From Bradyrhizobium japonicum USDA 6 (GTDB lineage: Bacteria > Pseudomonadota > Alphaproteobacteria > Rhizobiales > Xanthobacteraceae), in the NCBI RefSeq assembly GCF_000284375.1, contig NC_017249.1:2706001-2770000 (forward strand): a stretch of DNA of 64,000 nucleotides. Direction: 5' to 3'. Below the pieces are notes generated by a model. It was not told where the DNA came from. It saw only the letters and a list, made by a program, of their open reading frames with translations, and searched no databases. This document shows, in pieces, positions 1 to 10,405 of the stretch. Each line of letters begins with the position of its first letter. Positions within the stretch are counted from its first letter, which is position 1. The position numbers and the translations under genes were made by a program.

Positions 1-80
1 AAGGCTGCAAAGGCGGCGAGCAGTGCGATGCGGACGGCAAAGCGCGCGATCACCCGCGTCGGGCTGAGGACCCGCGACAT
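1..80 (-). CDS. N-terminal fragment of an unknown membrane or exported protein
   Basis: Reading leftwards from an ATG at 80, the frame stays open to the window edge for about 26 codons. It begins with Ser and Arg residues and then a hydrophobic run (RIALLAAFAA), which looks like a signal peptide or signal anchor. It lies 38 bp downstream of the stop of the next minus-strand gene, so the two are probably co-transcribed. The frame is also open further upstream, so a start before 80 is possible. Too little is visible to name a family. Confidence 0.35.
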   Translation of the reverse strand, partial: MSRVLSPTRVIARFAVRIALLAAFAA

Positions 81-118
81 GTCCGAAGATTGCGGCAAGG
101 CGCGAACCTCCGCTTGGC

Positions 119-586
119 CTAGCTGAAATTCTCGCACGCGACCGGCTGATAGAGCGGGTCCGGGGCGGGACGCACTGTGGGAACGCTCGGCCGCGATACC
201 TCCACGGCCAATGCCTGCACCTCGATGAAGGCCGACAGCAATGCCAGCGCGAGATCGGCATGCCGGGCTTCGACAGCGGCGTCGAGCCAGTCCGGCAATT
301 CGCGCTCGCGCGACAGCGCGCAATGCCACTCGCCCTCGTCATAGGCAATGCGACGGACCTGCCACAGCGGCAGCTCGAGCTCGATCAGCGCCAGCGCGGC
401 GTCGGTCCAGGCCTCGGCATCGACCAGGCGCGTGATACGCGCACTGCGCTCGCTCCGCCCGCGCGACGGGAAGCGCCGGCAGGCGTGATCGATGATGTCG
501 AGCATCAGCGGGCGGGTCATTGCCGGTGCCGCGCGAAGCCGCTGGTTGAGGGAGGGTGGGTCAAGGCGTCGAAGAGCGGCGGTCAT
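119..586 (-). CDS. conserved hypothetical protein, 155 aa
   Basis: Unknown function. The start at 586 is chosen because AGGAGG lies six bases before the ATG. A longer open frame reaches 907, but its extra N-terminus is low-complexity and has no ribosome site. The protein is soluble-looking, with no signal peptide or membrane segment, Arg-rich early (ACRRFPSRGRSERSARITR) and Leu/Ala-rich later, probably helical. It is divergent from the kdp operon and shares the 0.5 kb region upstream with it. It may be co-transcribed with the partial gene at 1-80. I recognise no domain. Confidence 0.7.
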   Translation of the reverse strand: MTAALRRLDPPSLNQRLRAAPAMTRPLMLDIIDHACRRFPSRGRSERSARITRLVDAEAWTDAALALIELELPLWQVRRIAYDEGEWHCALSRERELPDWLDAAVEARHADLALALLSAFIEVQALAVEVSRPSVPTVRPAPDPLYQPVACENFS

Positions 587-1114
587 GTCAGGCCTCCTGG
601 AATTGGCGTCGGTCAGTCGGCCGGCCTCTCCAAGATGGCTGGAAGCGCATTTGAAAACGAGATGGGGACGGGACGGGAGATATAGGGATTTCATAAGTGC
701 ACGGAATCTTCCGGATAAGAGCGACAGATCCCCAACCGCCGTCTCCGCCGAAGGTCGAGACTTATAGAAGCAGGGCTTTTTGAAAAGACCCTGGCCATGG
801 CCTGCCTTAACAACGGTCGTGAAAGCGATGGTGGTTTGTGTCGCTGCGCTGCCTGCTCGGAACGACCGCCCGGAATACAGTGTCGGTGCCACATGGCGGC
901 CGGCCACGACGTGCCGGCCTTTATGGGATTCCTATAACTTCGCCATAGGCCTCATCTCGAAAACCTATGCGCGCGGTGGCACTTCAGCGCGGTGAAAGTC
1001 CCGGCCGGGTGCCGAAGGACATGCTTTGCGTTCGCGCGCAGCAAGCGGCCCGCCGGGATCCAGAGACAGTCTACGCCGGATGCCGGATATCGTCTCGTAA
1101 TGAGGAGTATCGTC
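587..1114. other. 528-bp intergenic region upstream of kdp
   Basis: No convincing gene here. It holds an inverted repeat GGCCGGC (898-904) / GCCGGCC (913-919) followed by TTTAT, which resembles a weak intrinsic terminator on the plus strand. It also holds CCTAT (931-935) / ATAGG (945-949) flanking a 9-base spacer, a possible operator or part of a promoter for kdp, with a third CCTAT near 965. A hairpin CAGGG...CCCTG occurs at 771-792. The last 140 bases can fold strongly and are listed separately. I cannot place the kdp promoter or a KdpE box with confidence. Confidence 0.5.
971..1100 (+). ncRNA. candidate structured 5' leader of the kdp operon
   Basis: The 130 bases before the first kdp mini-ORF contain many complementary segments: GGCAC (978-982) with GTGCC (1009-1013), ACTTCA (981-986) with TGAAAGT (993-999), the self-complementary CCCGGCCGGG (1000-1009), GTCC (998-1001) with GGAC (1017-1020), and GCTT-TGCG (1023-1030) with CGCA-GC-AAGC (1037-1046). 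Several pairings exclude one another, as in a switch. I could not match it to a riboswitch class from memory. GC-rich DNA folds easily, so this is a suggestion only. Position fits a cis-regulatory RNA controlling potassium uptake. Confidence 0.25.
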
Positions 1115-1198
1115 ATGATGGACTTTCTGATGCTGGCGCTGGGCTTCGGCTTCTTCGCGCTCGCGATCGGCTACACTTATGCCTGCGAACGGCTGTGA
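1115..1198 (+). CDS. 27-aa single-span membrane protein at head of kdp operon
   Basis: A short ORF with a good ribosome site (GAGGAG at 1102-1107, seven bases before the ATG). The product is one hydrophobic helix (roughly residues 3-21) ending in Cys-Glu-Arg-Leu. It precedes kdpF by 11 bp and is clearly distinct from it. Size, topology and position suggest an accessory subunit or stabiliser of the Kdp ATPase, like KdpF, but that is inference. A second ATG at 1118 is also possible. It would be missed by most gene callers. Confidence 0.65.
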   Translation: MMDFLMLALGFGFFALAIGYTYACERL

Positions 1199-1209
1199 GG
1201 GAGCGGACC

Positions 1210-1299
1210 ATGATTTTCGATTATGCGCTCGCCGGTGCCGTCTCGTTCGGCCTCCTGTTCTACCTCACCTACGCGCTGCTGCGGCCCGAGCGGTTCTGA
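1210..1299 (+). CDS. kdpF: potassium-transporting ATPase subunit KdpF
   Basis: A 29-residue single-span membrane peptide ending in the family's typical tail YALLRPERF. KdpF binds the KdpA-KdpB interface and stabilises the KdpFABC complex in the inner membrane. GGAG lies upstream (about 1199-1205 region GAGGGAGCG) and the gene sits directly before kdpA. Length agrees with the family (about 29 residues). Confidence 0.92.
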   Translation: MIFDYALAGAVSFGLLFYLTYALLRPERF

Positions 1300-1302
1300 C
1301 CC

Positions 1303-1407
1303 GTGCTGCTACTTCTCGAATTGCTGCTGGCCGACGCTGCGCTCGTCGCCTGCCTCCTTGCGGTGCTCCTGCCGCTCTTGCACCGGACACAAAGTCTAAA
1401 GGGTTAA
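1303..1407 (+). CDS. possible 34-aa hydrophobic peptide between kdpF and kdpA
   Basis: A GTG three bases after the kdpF stop opens a frame of 34 codons ending TAA at 1405-1407, just before the kdpA ATG at 1412. The product is strongly hydrophobic (Leu/Ala/Val) with a short polar tail (HRTQSLKG), compatible with one membrane helix. There is no clear ribosome site; translation would need coupling to kdpF. The alternative is that the stretch is just a spacer with skewed composition. Confidence 0.25.
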   Translation: MLLLLELLLADAALVACLLAVLLPLLHRTQSLKG

Positions 1408-1411
1408 TACC

Positions 1412-3115
1412 ATGACTATGATCGGCTGGCTCCAGATCATTCTCTTTTGCGCCATCATCGTCGCGCTGACCAAGCCGCTCGGCTGGTACATGACGCGTGT
1501 GTTCAACGGCGAGCGGACGTTCTTGTCGCCGGTGCTGCGCCCGATTGAGGCCGGGATCTATTGGTTCTCCGGCGTCGACGAGAGGCGCGAGCAGCACTGG
1601 GTGACCTACACGGTCTCCATGCTGCTGTTCCATGTCGGCGGCTTCCTCATTATCTACGGCGTGATGCGATTGCAGGCGATTCTCCCCTTCAATCCGGCCG
1701 GGCAGGGTGCTGTCGCGCAAGATCTCTCGTTCAACACGGCGATCTCCTTCATCACCAACACCAACTGGCAGAACTACGGCGGCGAGAGCACGGTCTCCTA
1801 TCTCGTGCAGATGCTCGGCCTGACGCACCAGAATTTCCTGTCGGCGGCGACCGGCATCGCGCTCGCGGTCGCCCTGATCCGCGGCTTCTCGCGTGCTTCG
1901 GTGCGCACGATCGGCAATTTCTGGGTCGACGTCACCCGCACGACACTTTATGTGCTGCTGCCGATCTGCGTCGTCTACGCGCTGTTCCTGGTGTCGCAGG
2001 GCATGCCGCAGACGCTCGGCGACTATGTCGAGGCCACGACGCTCGAAGGCGCGAAGCAGACCATTGCGGTCGGCCCGGTCGCCTCGCAGGTCGCGATCAA
2101 GATGCTCGGCACCAATGGCGGCGGCTTCTTCAACGCCAACGCGGCGCATCCCTTCGAGAACCCGACCGCGCTGTCGAACCTCGTGCAGATGCTCTCGATC
2201 TTCCTGATCGGCGCGGCCATGACCAATGTGTTCGGCCGCATGGTCGGCAACCAGCGCCAGGGCTGGGCGATCCTCGCCGTGATGGGCGTGCTGTTCGTCG
2301 CCGGCGTCGCGGTCACCTATTGGGCGGAAGCCAACGGCACTTCGATGATGCACGCGCTGGGCCTGACCGGCGGCAACATGGAGGGCAAGGAAGTCCGCTT
2401 CGGCATCGTGGCGTCTTCGCTGTTCGCCGTGATCACCACGGCCGCCTCCTGCGGCGCGGTCAACGCCATGCATGACAGCTTCACCGCGCTCGGCGGCATG
2501 ATCCCGCTGATCAACATGCAGCTCGGCGAGATCATCGTCGGCGGCGTCGGCGCAGGCCTCTATGGCATGCTGCTGTTCGTCGTGCTCGCGATCTTCGTCG
2601 CCGGCCTGATGGTCGGCCGCACACCGGAGTATGTCGGCAAGAAGATCGAGGCGCGCGAGGTCAAGATGGCGATGCTCGCGATCCTGGTGCTGCCGCTGAT
2701 GTATCTCGGCTGGACCGCGGTCGGCGTGGTCTATCCGGCGGCGGTCGCCTCCATGGCAAATGCCGGCCCGCATGGCTTCACCGAGGTGCTCTATGCCTTC
2801 ACCTCGGCGACCGGCAACAACGGCTCGGCCTTCGCGGGCCTCACCGGCAACACGTTGTTCTACAACCTCACCCTCGCATCCGCGATGTTCGTCGGCCGCT
2901 TCTTCATGATCGTTCCGGCGATGGCGATTGCGGGCTCGCTGGCCGCCAAGAAGTCGATCCCGCCGTCGGCGGGCACGTTCCCGACCACCGGCGGCCTGTT
3001 CGTCGGCCTCGTCGTGGGCGTGATCCTGATCATCGGCGGCCTGACCTTCTTCCCGGCACTCGCGCTCGGCCCGATCGTCGAGCAACTCGCGATGAACGCC
3101 GGCAACGTCTTCTGA
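1412..3115 (+). CDS. kdpA: potassium-transporting ATPase, channel subunit KdpA
   Basis: The 567-residue inner-membrane subunit that selects and carries K+ in the high-affinity KdpFABC pump, evolved from the Trk/Ktr/HKT channel fold. Selectivity-loop sequences are visible: [13 protein letters not shown] near residue 115, [20 protein letters not shown] near 233 and [12 protein letters not shown] near 467. About ten hydrophobic segments are present. Length is normal (E. coli 557). The ATG at 1412 follows the upstream TAA by four bases, with a weak AAAGGG ribosome site. First large gene of kdpFABC, probably induced at low external K+ through KdpD/KdpE. Confidence 0.97.
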   Translation: MTMIGWLQIILFCAIIVALTKPLGWYMTRVFNGERTFLSPVLRPIEAGIYWFSGVDERREQHWVTYTVSMLLFHVGGFLIIYGVMRLQAILPFNPAGQGAVAQDLSFNTAISFITNTNWQNYGGESTVSYLVQMLGLTHQNFLSAATGIALAVALIRGFSRASVRTIGNFWVDVTRTTLYVLLPICVVYALFLVSQGMPQTLGDYVEATTLEGAKQTIAVGPVASQVAIKMLGTNGGGFFNANAAHPFENPTALSNLVQMLSIFLIGAAMTNVFGRMVGNQRQGWAILAVMGVLFVAGVAVTYWAEANGTSMMHALGLTGGNMEGKEVRFGIVASSLFAVITTAASCGAVNAMHDSFTALGGMIPLINMQLGEIIVGGVGAGLYGMLLFVVLAIFVAGLMVGRTPEYVGKKIEAREVKMAMLAILVLPLMYLGWTAVGVVYPAAVASMANAGPHGFTEVLYAFTSATGNNGSAFAGLTGNTLFYNLTLASAMFVGRFFMIVPAMAIAGSLAAKKSIPPSAGTFPTTGGLFVGLVVGVILIIGGLTFFPALALGPIVEQLAMNAGNVF

Positions 3116-3133
3116 TTGTTTGGAGTGACCTCC

Positions 3134-5248
<2,115 letters not shown>

Positions 5249-5256
5249 TCGTCGTC

Positions 5257-5277
5257 GCGCGGCGCGATGCGCCGCGC
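5257..5277 (+). repeat. perfect 9-bp hairpin between kdpB and kdpC
   Basis: Arms GCGCGGCGC (5257-5265) and GCGCCGCGC (5269-5277) with loop GAT, beginning eight bases after the kdpB stop and ending 28 bases before the kdpC start. No T run follows, so it is unlikely to terminate transcription. It may stabilise the upstream mRNA against 3' exonucleases and set the KdpB:KdpC ratio, or be an interspersed palindrome. Confidence 0.6.
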
Positions 5278-5305
5278 GCAATGACGAGGACTTAGGAGAC
5301 ATAAC

Positions 5306-5911
5306 ATGCTCAGAGAAATCCGCCCCGCCATCGTCCTGCTGCTGGTGCTCACCGCCATCACCGGCCTGGCCTATCCGCTCGCAATGACCGCTATTGCCGG
5401 TGCGATCTTCCCCTCACAGGCGCAGGGCAGCCTGATCGAGCGGGACGGCAAGGTGATCGGCTCCGCCCTGATCGGACAGGAGTTCAAGGACGACAAATAT
5501 TTCCACGGCCGCCTTTCGGCGACTTTGGCGCCGGACCCGAATGATCCGACCAAGACGGTCTCGGCGCCCTACAACGCGGCCAACTCGGGCGGCTCCAACC
5601 TTGGCCCCACCAGCAAGGCGCTGGCTGACCGGCTCAAGGAGGATGTGGACAAGTTGAAGGCTGAGAATCCGAACGCCGCCGTGCCGGTCGACCTGGTCAC
5701 CACCTCGGCCAGCGGCCTCGACCCGGACATCTCGCCGGAAGCGGCGCTATTTCAGGTGCCGCGGGTGGCGAAGGCGCGGAATCTGCCGGACGATCAGGTC
5801 AAGCAGCTCGTGGCCTCCAACACCCAGGGCCGTTTGCTCGGCCTGATTGGCGAACCGCGGGTTAACGTTCTGGCACTGAACCTCGCGCTCGATCGCGCCG
5901 CCGCGAAGTAG
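5306..5911 (+). CDS. kdpC: potassium-transporting ATPase subunit KdpC
   Basis: A 201-residue subunit anchored by one N-terminal membrane helix ([20 protein letters not shown]) with a soluble domain that helps ATP binding by KdpB. The typical N-terminus MLREIRPA and the segment [20 protein letters not shown] are present. Strong ribosome site AGGAG at 5294-5298. Length is normal (E. coli 190). It ends 40 bp before kdpD, so sensor genes are probably in the same transcript. Confidence 0.96.
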   Translation: MLREIRPAIVLLLVLTAITGLAYPLAMTAIAGAIFPSQAQGSLIERDGKVIGSALIGQEFKDDKYFHGRLSATLAPDPNDPTKTVSAPYNAANSGGSNLGPTSKALADRLKEDVDKLKAENPNAAVPVDLVTTSASGLDPDISPEAALFQVPRVAKARNLPDDQVKQLVASNTQGRLLGLIGEPRVNVLALNLALDRAAAK

Positions 5912-5951
5912 CGGTCTAGGCTGGGGGCGGGCGGATGATTATATTGGCCTG

Positions 5952-8675
5952 ATGGTCCGAGAGCGCCGCGATCCCGAACAACGTCCGTCCCCTGAGGCGC
6001 TGCTTGAAGCCGCGCGCCGGGAAGAGAGCGCGAGCGGCAAGCTGAAGATCTTCGTCGGCGCCGCCCCCGGCGTCGGCAAGACCTACGAGATGCTGCAAAG
6101 CGCCCATGCCAGGCGCAAGGCGGGTATCGACGTGGTGGTCGGCTTTGTCGAGACCCATGGCCGCGCCGAGACCGAGGCGCTGGTGCGCGGGCTCGAGGTA
6201 GTGCCGCGCAAGAGGTTCGATTACCGCGGCCAGATCGTCGAGGAGATGGACCTCGATGCCGTGATCGTCCGCCGCCCTCGGATCGCGCTGGTTGACGAGC
6301 TCGCTCATACCAATGCCGCCGGTAGCCGCCATCCCAAGCGCTATCTCGACGTCGAGGAGCTGCTGTCCCACGGCATCGACGTCTACACCGCCGTCAACAT
6401 CCAGCATATCGAGAGCCTGAACGACGTCGTCGCCCAGATCACCCATGTGCGGGTGCGCGAGACCGTGCCGGACTCGGTCTTCGACCGCGCCGATGCGATC
6501 GAGTTGATCGACCTCACGCCCGACGATCTGATCCAGCGGCTGCGGGAGGGGAAGGTCTATGTGCCCAAGCAGGCCGAGCGGGCGCTGGAGCACTATTTCT
6601 CGCCCGGCAATCTGACCGCGCTGCGCGAGCTGGCGCTGCGGCGTACGGCCGAGCGGGTCGACGAGCAGCTTCTCAATCACATGCAGGCGAATGCCATCGC
6701 CGGCCCCTGGGCCGCGGGCGAGCGGATCCTCGTCTGCATCAGCGAGGATCCGCGCGCGGCCGGGCTCGTCCGCTACACCAAGCGGCTGGCCGACCGGCTG
6801 CATGCGCAATTCACCGCGATCTCGATCGAGACCCGGCGGTCGCTCCAGCTTTCGGACGAGGAACGCGACCGTCTCGCCGATACGCTGCGGCTTGCCGAAT
6901 CGCTGGGCGGTGAAGCGCTGACCATTCCCGCTGTGGGCCGCCGCATCGCCGACGACGTCATCAACTTCGCGCAAGGGAACAACGTCACCCAGATCGTGAT
7001 CGGGAAATCGACGCGCTCGCGGTGGTTCGAACTGACGCGCGGCTCCGTCGTGCACGATCTCGTGCGCAGTGCCGGAAATATCAGCGTTCACGTCATTCCC
7101 GGCGATGAGCTCGCCGCCGAGCCGGCGCCTAAGACTGCGGTTCAGACGGCGGCACGCGTAGAGGCGTTTGATGCGCGTCCCTATCTGAAGGCGCTCGGGA
7201 TCACCGCGCTCGGCCTTGCCGCAGCGGTGGCCATCAAGCCGTATTTCGGCATCGAAAACGTCGACCTGATGTTCCTGACCGCGGTCGTTGCCGTGGCTGT
7301 TCGCTACGGGTTGTGGCCGTCGCTTCTTGCGAGCGTCGCGGCGTCGCTGGCGTACAACTTCTTCTTCCTGCCGCCGGTCTACACTTTCACGATTACCGAC
7401 CCGACCAATGTCGCGGCGTTCTTCTTTTTCATGTTGATCGCGTTCGTGGTGTCGAACGTCGCCGGGCGGGTGCGCACGCAGGCGGACACCGCGCTCGGCC
7501 GCATCCGCACGACCGAGCAGCTCTATGCGTTCAGCCGCAAGCTCACCGGCGCCGGGACGCTCGACGACGTGCTCTGGGCAACAGCCTATCAAACTGCGCT
7601 GATGCTGAAGGTTCGCGTGGTCCTGCTGCTGCCGGAGGAAGGGCTGCTCACGGTGAAGTCCGGCTATCCGCCCGAGGACCAGATCGACCAGGCCGATCTC
7701 GCCGCCGCCAATTGGGCCTGGAGCAACGATCGTCCCGCCGGCCGCGGTTCGGACACGCTGCCCGGCGCCAAGCGGCTGTTCCTGCCGATGCGCACCGGGC
7801 GTGGTCCGATCGGCGTCATCGGTATCGACAATGATCGCACCGGTCCGCTGCTGACCCCCGACCAGCGCCGGCTGCTCGATGCACTCGTCGACCAGGGCGC
7901 GCTGGCAATCGAGCGCGTGCTGCTGGTCGAGGACGTGGATCGCGTCAAGCGGACCGTCGAATCCGAGCGGTTGCGCTCTGCGCTGCTGACCTCGATCTCG
8001 CACGATCTCAAGACGCCGCTCGCCTCCGTGCTTGGCGCGGCCTCGACCATGCGCGATCTCGCCGGTGCCTTGTCCGACACCGAGAAGCGCGATCTGCTCG
8101 CCACCGTGATCGACGAGTCCGAGCGGCTCAACCGCTTCATCGCCAATTTGCTCGACATGACAAAGCTCGAATCCGGCGCCGTCGTGCCCAACGCGGCACT
8201 GCATGATCTCGGCGAGATCGTCGGCAGCGCGCTGCGCCGTGCGACCAAGATATTGACGGCGCACAAGGTGGAACTGGTGCTGGCCGCCGATCTGCCGATG
8301 CTTCAGCTCGATGCCGTGCTGTTCGAGCAAGTGTTGTTCAATCTGCTCGACAATGCCGCGAAGTATTCGCTGCCGGATACAACGATCTCGATCCGCAGTC
8401 GGCGCGAGGGGAATCATGTCGTGCTGGAGATCGCCGACCAGGGTGGCGGCATTCCGCCTGACGAGCTCGAGAGCGTGTTCGACAAGTTCTATCGCGTGCA
8501 GAAGGGCGACCATGTCCGTCCTGGTACCGGGCTGGGGCTCGCCATCTCCCGCGGCTTCGTCGAGGCGATGCAGGGCACGATCTCGGCCGCCAACCGCAGC
8601 GACCGCAGCGGCGCGATCCTCACCATTCGTCTGCCCGTTCCGGAACGGACCCACGCATTGGATACCGCAGCATGA
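5952..8675 (+). CDS. kdpD: osmosensitive K+ sensor histidine kinase KdpD
   Basis: A 907-residue sensor kinase. Order of domains: N-terminal KdpD domain with Walker A GAAPGVGKT (about 36-44), universal-stress-protein-like domain (about 255-380), four hydrophobic segments of the DUF4118 region (about 405-510), GAF-like segment, HisKA with phospho-acceptor His684 in SISHDLKTPL, and an ATPase domain (NLLDNAAKYS, DQGGGIPP, GTGLGLAI). It phosphorylates KdpE when K+ is low. The stop overlaps the kdpE start (ATGA), so the pair is translationally coupled. Length is normal (E. coli 894). Confidence 0.97.
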   Translation: MVRERRDPEQRPSPEALLEAARREESASGKLKIFVGAAPGVGKTYEMLQSAHARRKAGIDVVVGFVETHGRAETEALVRGLEVVPRKRFDYRGQIVEEMDLDAVIVRRPRIALVDELAHTNAAGSRHPKRYLDVEELLSHGIDVYTAVNIQHIESLNDVVAQITHVRVRETVPDSVFDRADAIELIDLTPDDLIQRLREGKVYVPKQAERALEHYFSPGNLTALRELALRRTAERVDEQLLNHMQANAIAGPWAAGERILVCISEDPRAAGLVRYTKRLADRLHAQFTAISIETRRSLQLSDEERDRLADTLRLAESLGGEALTIPAVGRRIADDVINFAQGNNVTQIVIGKSTRSRWFELTRGSVVHDLVRSAGNISVHVIPGDELAAEPAPKTAVQTAARVEAFDARPYLKALGITALGLAAAVAIKPYFGIENVDLMFLTAVVAVAVRYGLWPSLLASVAASLAYNFFFLPPVYTFTITDPTNVAAFFFFMLIAFVVSNVAGRVRTQADTALGRIRTTEQLYAFSRKLTGAGTLDDVLWATAYQTALMLKVRVVLLLPEEGLLTVKSGYPPEDQIDQADLAAANWAWSNDRPAGRGSDTLPGAKRLFLPMRTGRGPIGVIGIDNDRTGPLLTPDQRRLLDALVDQGALAIERVLLVEDVDRVKRTVESERLRSALLTSISHDLKTPLASVLGAASTMRDLAGALSDTEKRDLLATVIDESERLNRFIANLLDMTKLESGAVVPNAALHDLGEIVGSALRRATKILTAHKVELVLAADLPMLQLDAVLFEQVLFNLLDNAAKYSLPDTTISIRSRREGNHVVLEIADQGGGIPPDELESVFDKFYRVQKGDHVRPGTGLGLAISRGFVEAMQGTISAANRSDRSGAILTIRLPVPERTHALDTAA

Positions 8676-9361
8676 GCGCCGCCCCGATCAAGGTTCTGGT
8701 CATCGACGACGAGCCGCCGATCCGAAAATTGCTGCGGATGGGGCTCTCGACGCAAGGCTACGAGATACTGGAAGCGTCGAACGGAAAGACCGCGCTCGAG
8801 AAGCTCGCGGAAGAACCCGCGCTGATCATTCTCGATCTCGGCCTGCCGGACATCCAGGGCCACGAATTGCTGCGCACCATCCGCGGCCGCAACGAGGGCG
8901 TGCCGATCGTGGTGCTGTCGAGCCGCGGCGACGAGGCCGGCAAGGTGCAGGCGCTCGATCTCGGCGCCGACGATTATCTGACGAAGCCGTTCGGCATGGA
9001 CGAGCTGCTGGCACGCTTGCGCGCCGCGCTGCGCCACCAGCTTCAGGTGCAGGGCGAACGCCCGATATTCCGCACCGGCGATCTCTCCGTCGATCTGGTG
9101 CGCCGGATCGTCAAGGTCGGCGAGCGCGACGTCAAGCTGTCGCCGAAGGAATATGATCTCCTGCGCGTGCTGGTGCAGCACGCCGGCAAGGTGCTGACTC
9201 ATCGCTTCCTGCTCAAGGAGCTCTGGGACGAACTGACGGACGCGCAATATCTGCGCGTCTACGTCCGTCAGCTCCGCCAGAAGATCGAAGCCGATCCGGA
9301 ACGTCCGCAATATGTGCTGACGGAGACCGGGATCGGGTACCGGCTGAAGGCGGGGGATTGA
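8672..9361 (+). CDS. kdpE: response regulator KdpE
   Basis: A 229-residue OmpR-type regulator. The receiver domain shows the acidic pair (VIDDEPP), phospho-acceptor Asp55 in ILDLGLPD and the conserved Lys in YLTKPFG. The C-terminal winged-helix DNA-binding domain includes LSPKEYDLLRVL and the family's C-terminus ETGIGYRLK. It activates kdp transcription when phosphorylated by KdpD. It overlaps kdpD by four bases and ends 42 bp before the convergent ku gene. Confidence 0.97.
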   Translation: MSAAPIKVLVIDDEPPIRKLLRMGLSTQGYEILEASNGKTALEKLAEEPALIILDLGLPDIQGHELLRTIRGRNEGVPIVVLSSRGDEAGKVQALDLGADDYLTKPFGMDELLARLRAALRHQLQVQGERPIFRTGDLSVDLVRRIVKVGERDVKLSPKEYDLLRVLVQHAGKVLTHRFLLKELWDELTDAQYLRVYVRQLRQKIEADPERPQYVLTETGIGYRLKAGD

Positions 9362-9403
9362 TTCCCGCAGATCCTACGACAACTGCATCAATGACGGAGC
9401 AAA

Positions 9404-10288
9404 TTACCCCGCCTTCCTCTGCCGCGCCGTCGACCGGTGCGTCTTCTTCGCGCTGCGCTGGCGCCCGGCGGCGCGACGCGCATGGGACTTCGCCGCCGTC
9501 TTCTTCCCGCCGCGTCCCTTCAGGCTCTGCTTCAGCGCGTCCATCAGGCTGACGACGTTGCTCGGCCGCTCCTCGCGTTCCGGCAGCTCGATTGTCTTGC
9601 CGCTGGCCTTGCGCTTCACCAGCGTCTTCAGCGCGGTCTCGTACTCGTCCTTGAACTTGCTCGGGTCGAAATGGGCGGCCTTGGTATGCAGGATGTGGCC
9701 GGCGAGCTCGACCATGTCCTTGGTGATCCTGGGGCTCTTGATGTCGTCGAAGAACTGATCCTCGTCGCGCAGCTCATAGGGGAAGCGCAACGTGGTGCCG
9801 AGCAGGCCCTTGCCGAGCGGTTCGATCGCGATGATGTGCTCGCGGTTGGTGAGCACGATCTTGGCGAGGGCCACGCGGTCCTGGTCTTTCATGGCGTCCC
9901 GGATCACGGCAAAAGCATCGACCGCAGCCTTGCCGTCGGGCGCGATATAATAGGGATGATTGAGATAGCGCTGGTCGATCTCGTCGCTCGGCACGAAACT
10001 CTCGATGTCGATGGTGTGGTTGCTTACGATCTGGACCGCCTCGAGCTCCTCCGGCTCGATCTCGACATATTTGCCCTTGCGCAGCTCGTAGCCGCGTCCC
10101 TTCTGGTCGCTCTCGACCACGTCGCCGGTCTCGAAGTCCACCATCTGCTGCTTGAGCCGGTTTCCGGTCTCGCGGTTGATCATGTGAAACCGCGTCTTCT
10201 CGGCGGCGGTGGTCGCCGGATAAAGCGCGACCGGGCAACTGACCAGCGAGAGCTTTAACGTTCCCTTCCAATAGGCGCGCGGGGCCAT
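9404..10288 (-). CDS. ku: non-homologous end joining protein Ku
   Basis: A 294-residue bacterial Ku, which forms a homodimeric ring on DNA ends and recruits LigD. The N-terminus MAPRAYWKGTLKLSLVSCPV and the segment FHMINRETGNRLKQQMVD are typical. The core ends near residue 255 and is followed by a basic Lys/Arg/Ala-rich tail that probably binds DNA, as in other Ku proteins. It is divergent from ligD across 117 bp, so both may be controlled together. Length is typical for the family. Confidence 0.95.
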   Translation of the reverse strand: MAPRAYWKGTLKLSLVSCPVALYPATTAAEKTRFHMINRETGNRLKQQMVDFETGDVVESDQKGRGYELRKGKYVEIEPEELEAVQIVSNHTIDIESFVPSDEIDQRYLNHPYYIAPDGKAAVDAFAVIRDAMKDQDRVALAKIVLTNREHIIAIEPLGKGLLGTTLRFPYELRDEDQFFDDIKSPRITKDMVELAGHILHTKAAHFDPSKFKDEYETALKTLVKRKASGKTIELPEREERPSNVVSLMDALKQSLKGRGGKKTAAKSHARRAAGRQRSAKKTHRSTARQRKAG

Positions 10289-10405
10289 TCCGTTCTCCAG
10301 CGTTTCAAGGCATTTTGGAACCCCAACAGCCCCATCGGGTTTTGGTTCCGGGTGGGACTTTTGTCGTGATAGGCTTCAACGCCGAAAGAGAATGCGGGAC
10401 CGGTC
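10289..10405. promoter_or_regulatory. divergent ku/ligD promoter region with EcfG-like -35 boxes
   Basis: On the plus strand GGAAC (10317-10321) is followed at 16-17 bases by GGTT/GTTT, facing ligD. On the minus strand GGAAC (10349-10345) is followed after 16 bases by TGTT, facing ku. The alphaproteobacterial general stress sigma factor EcfG recognises GGAAC-N16/17-CGTT. The -35 boxes are exact and the -10 boxes differ at one or two positions, so this is a candidate only. Stress-controlled end joining has been reported in rhizobia. Confidence 0.4.

Noticed and set aside
771-792. Hairpin CAGGG/CCCTG as terminator
   Set aside because: The T run is inside the stem-loop, not after it, and no gene ends nearby.
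587-907. N-terminal extension of the 119-586 gene
   Set aside because: AGGAGG before the ATG at 586 defines the start, and the extension is not protein-like.
991-1001. GGTGAAAGTCC in the kdp leader as part of a cobalamin riboswitch or group II intron
   Set aside because: Only this short stretch resembles them; the other conserved boxes, a reverse transcriptase and intron domains V/VI are missing.
3116-3133. TTG start for kdpB at 3116
   Set aside because: It directly abuts the kdpA stop and has no ribosome site; the ATG at 3134 has GGAG.
5916-8654. 912-codon frame antisense to kdpD
   Set aside because: Same cause; it shows no domain, and kdpD on the other strand has all family motifs.
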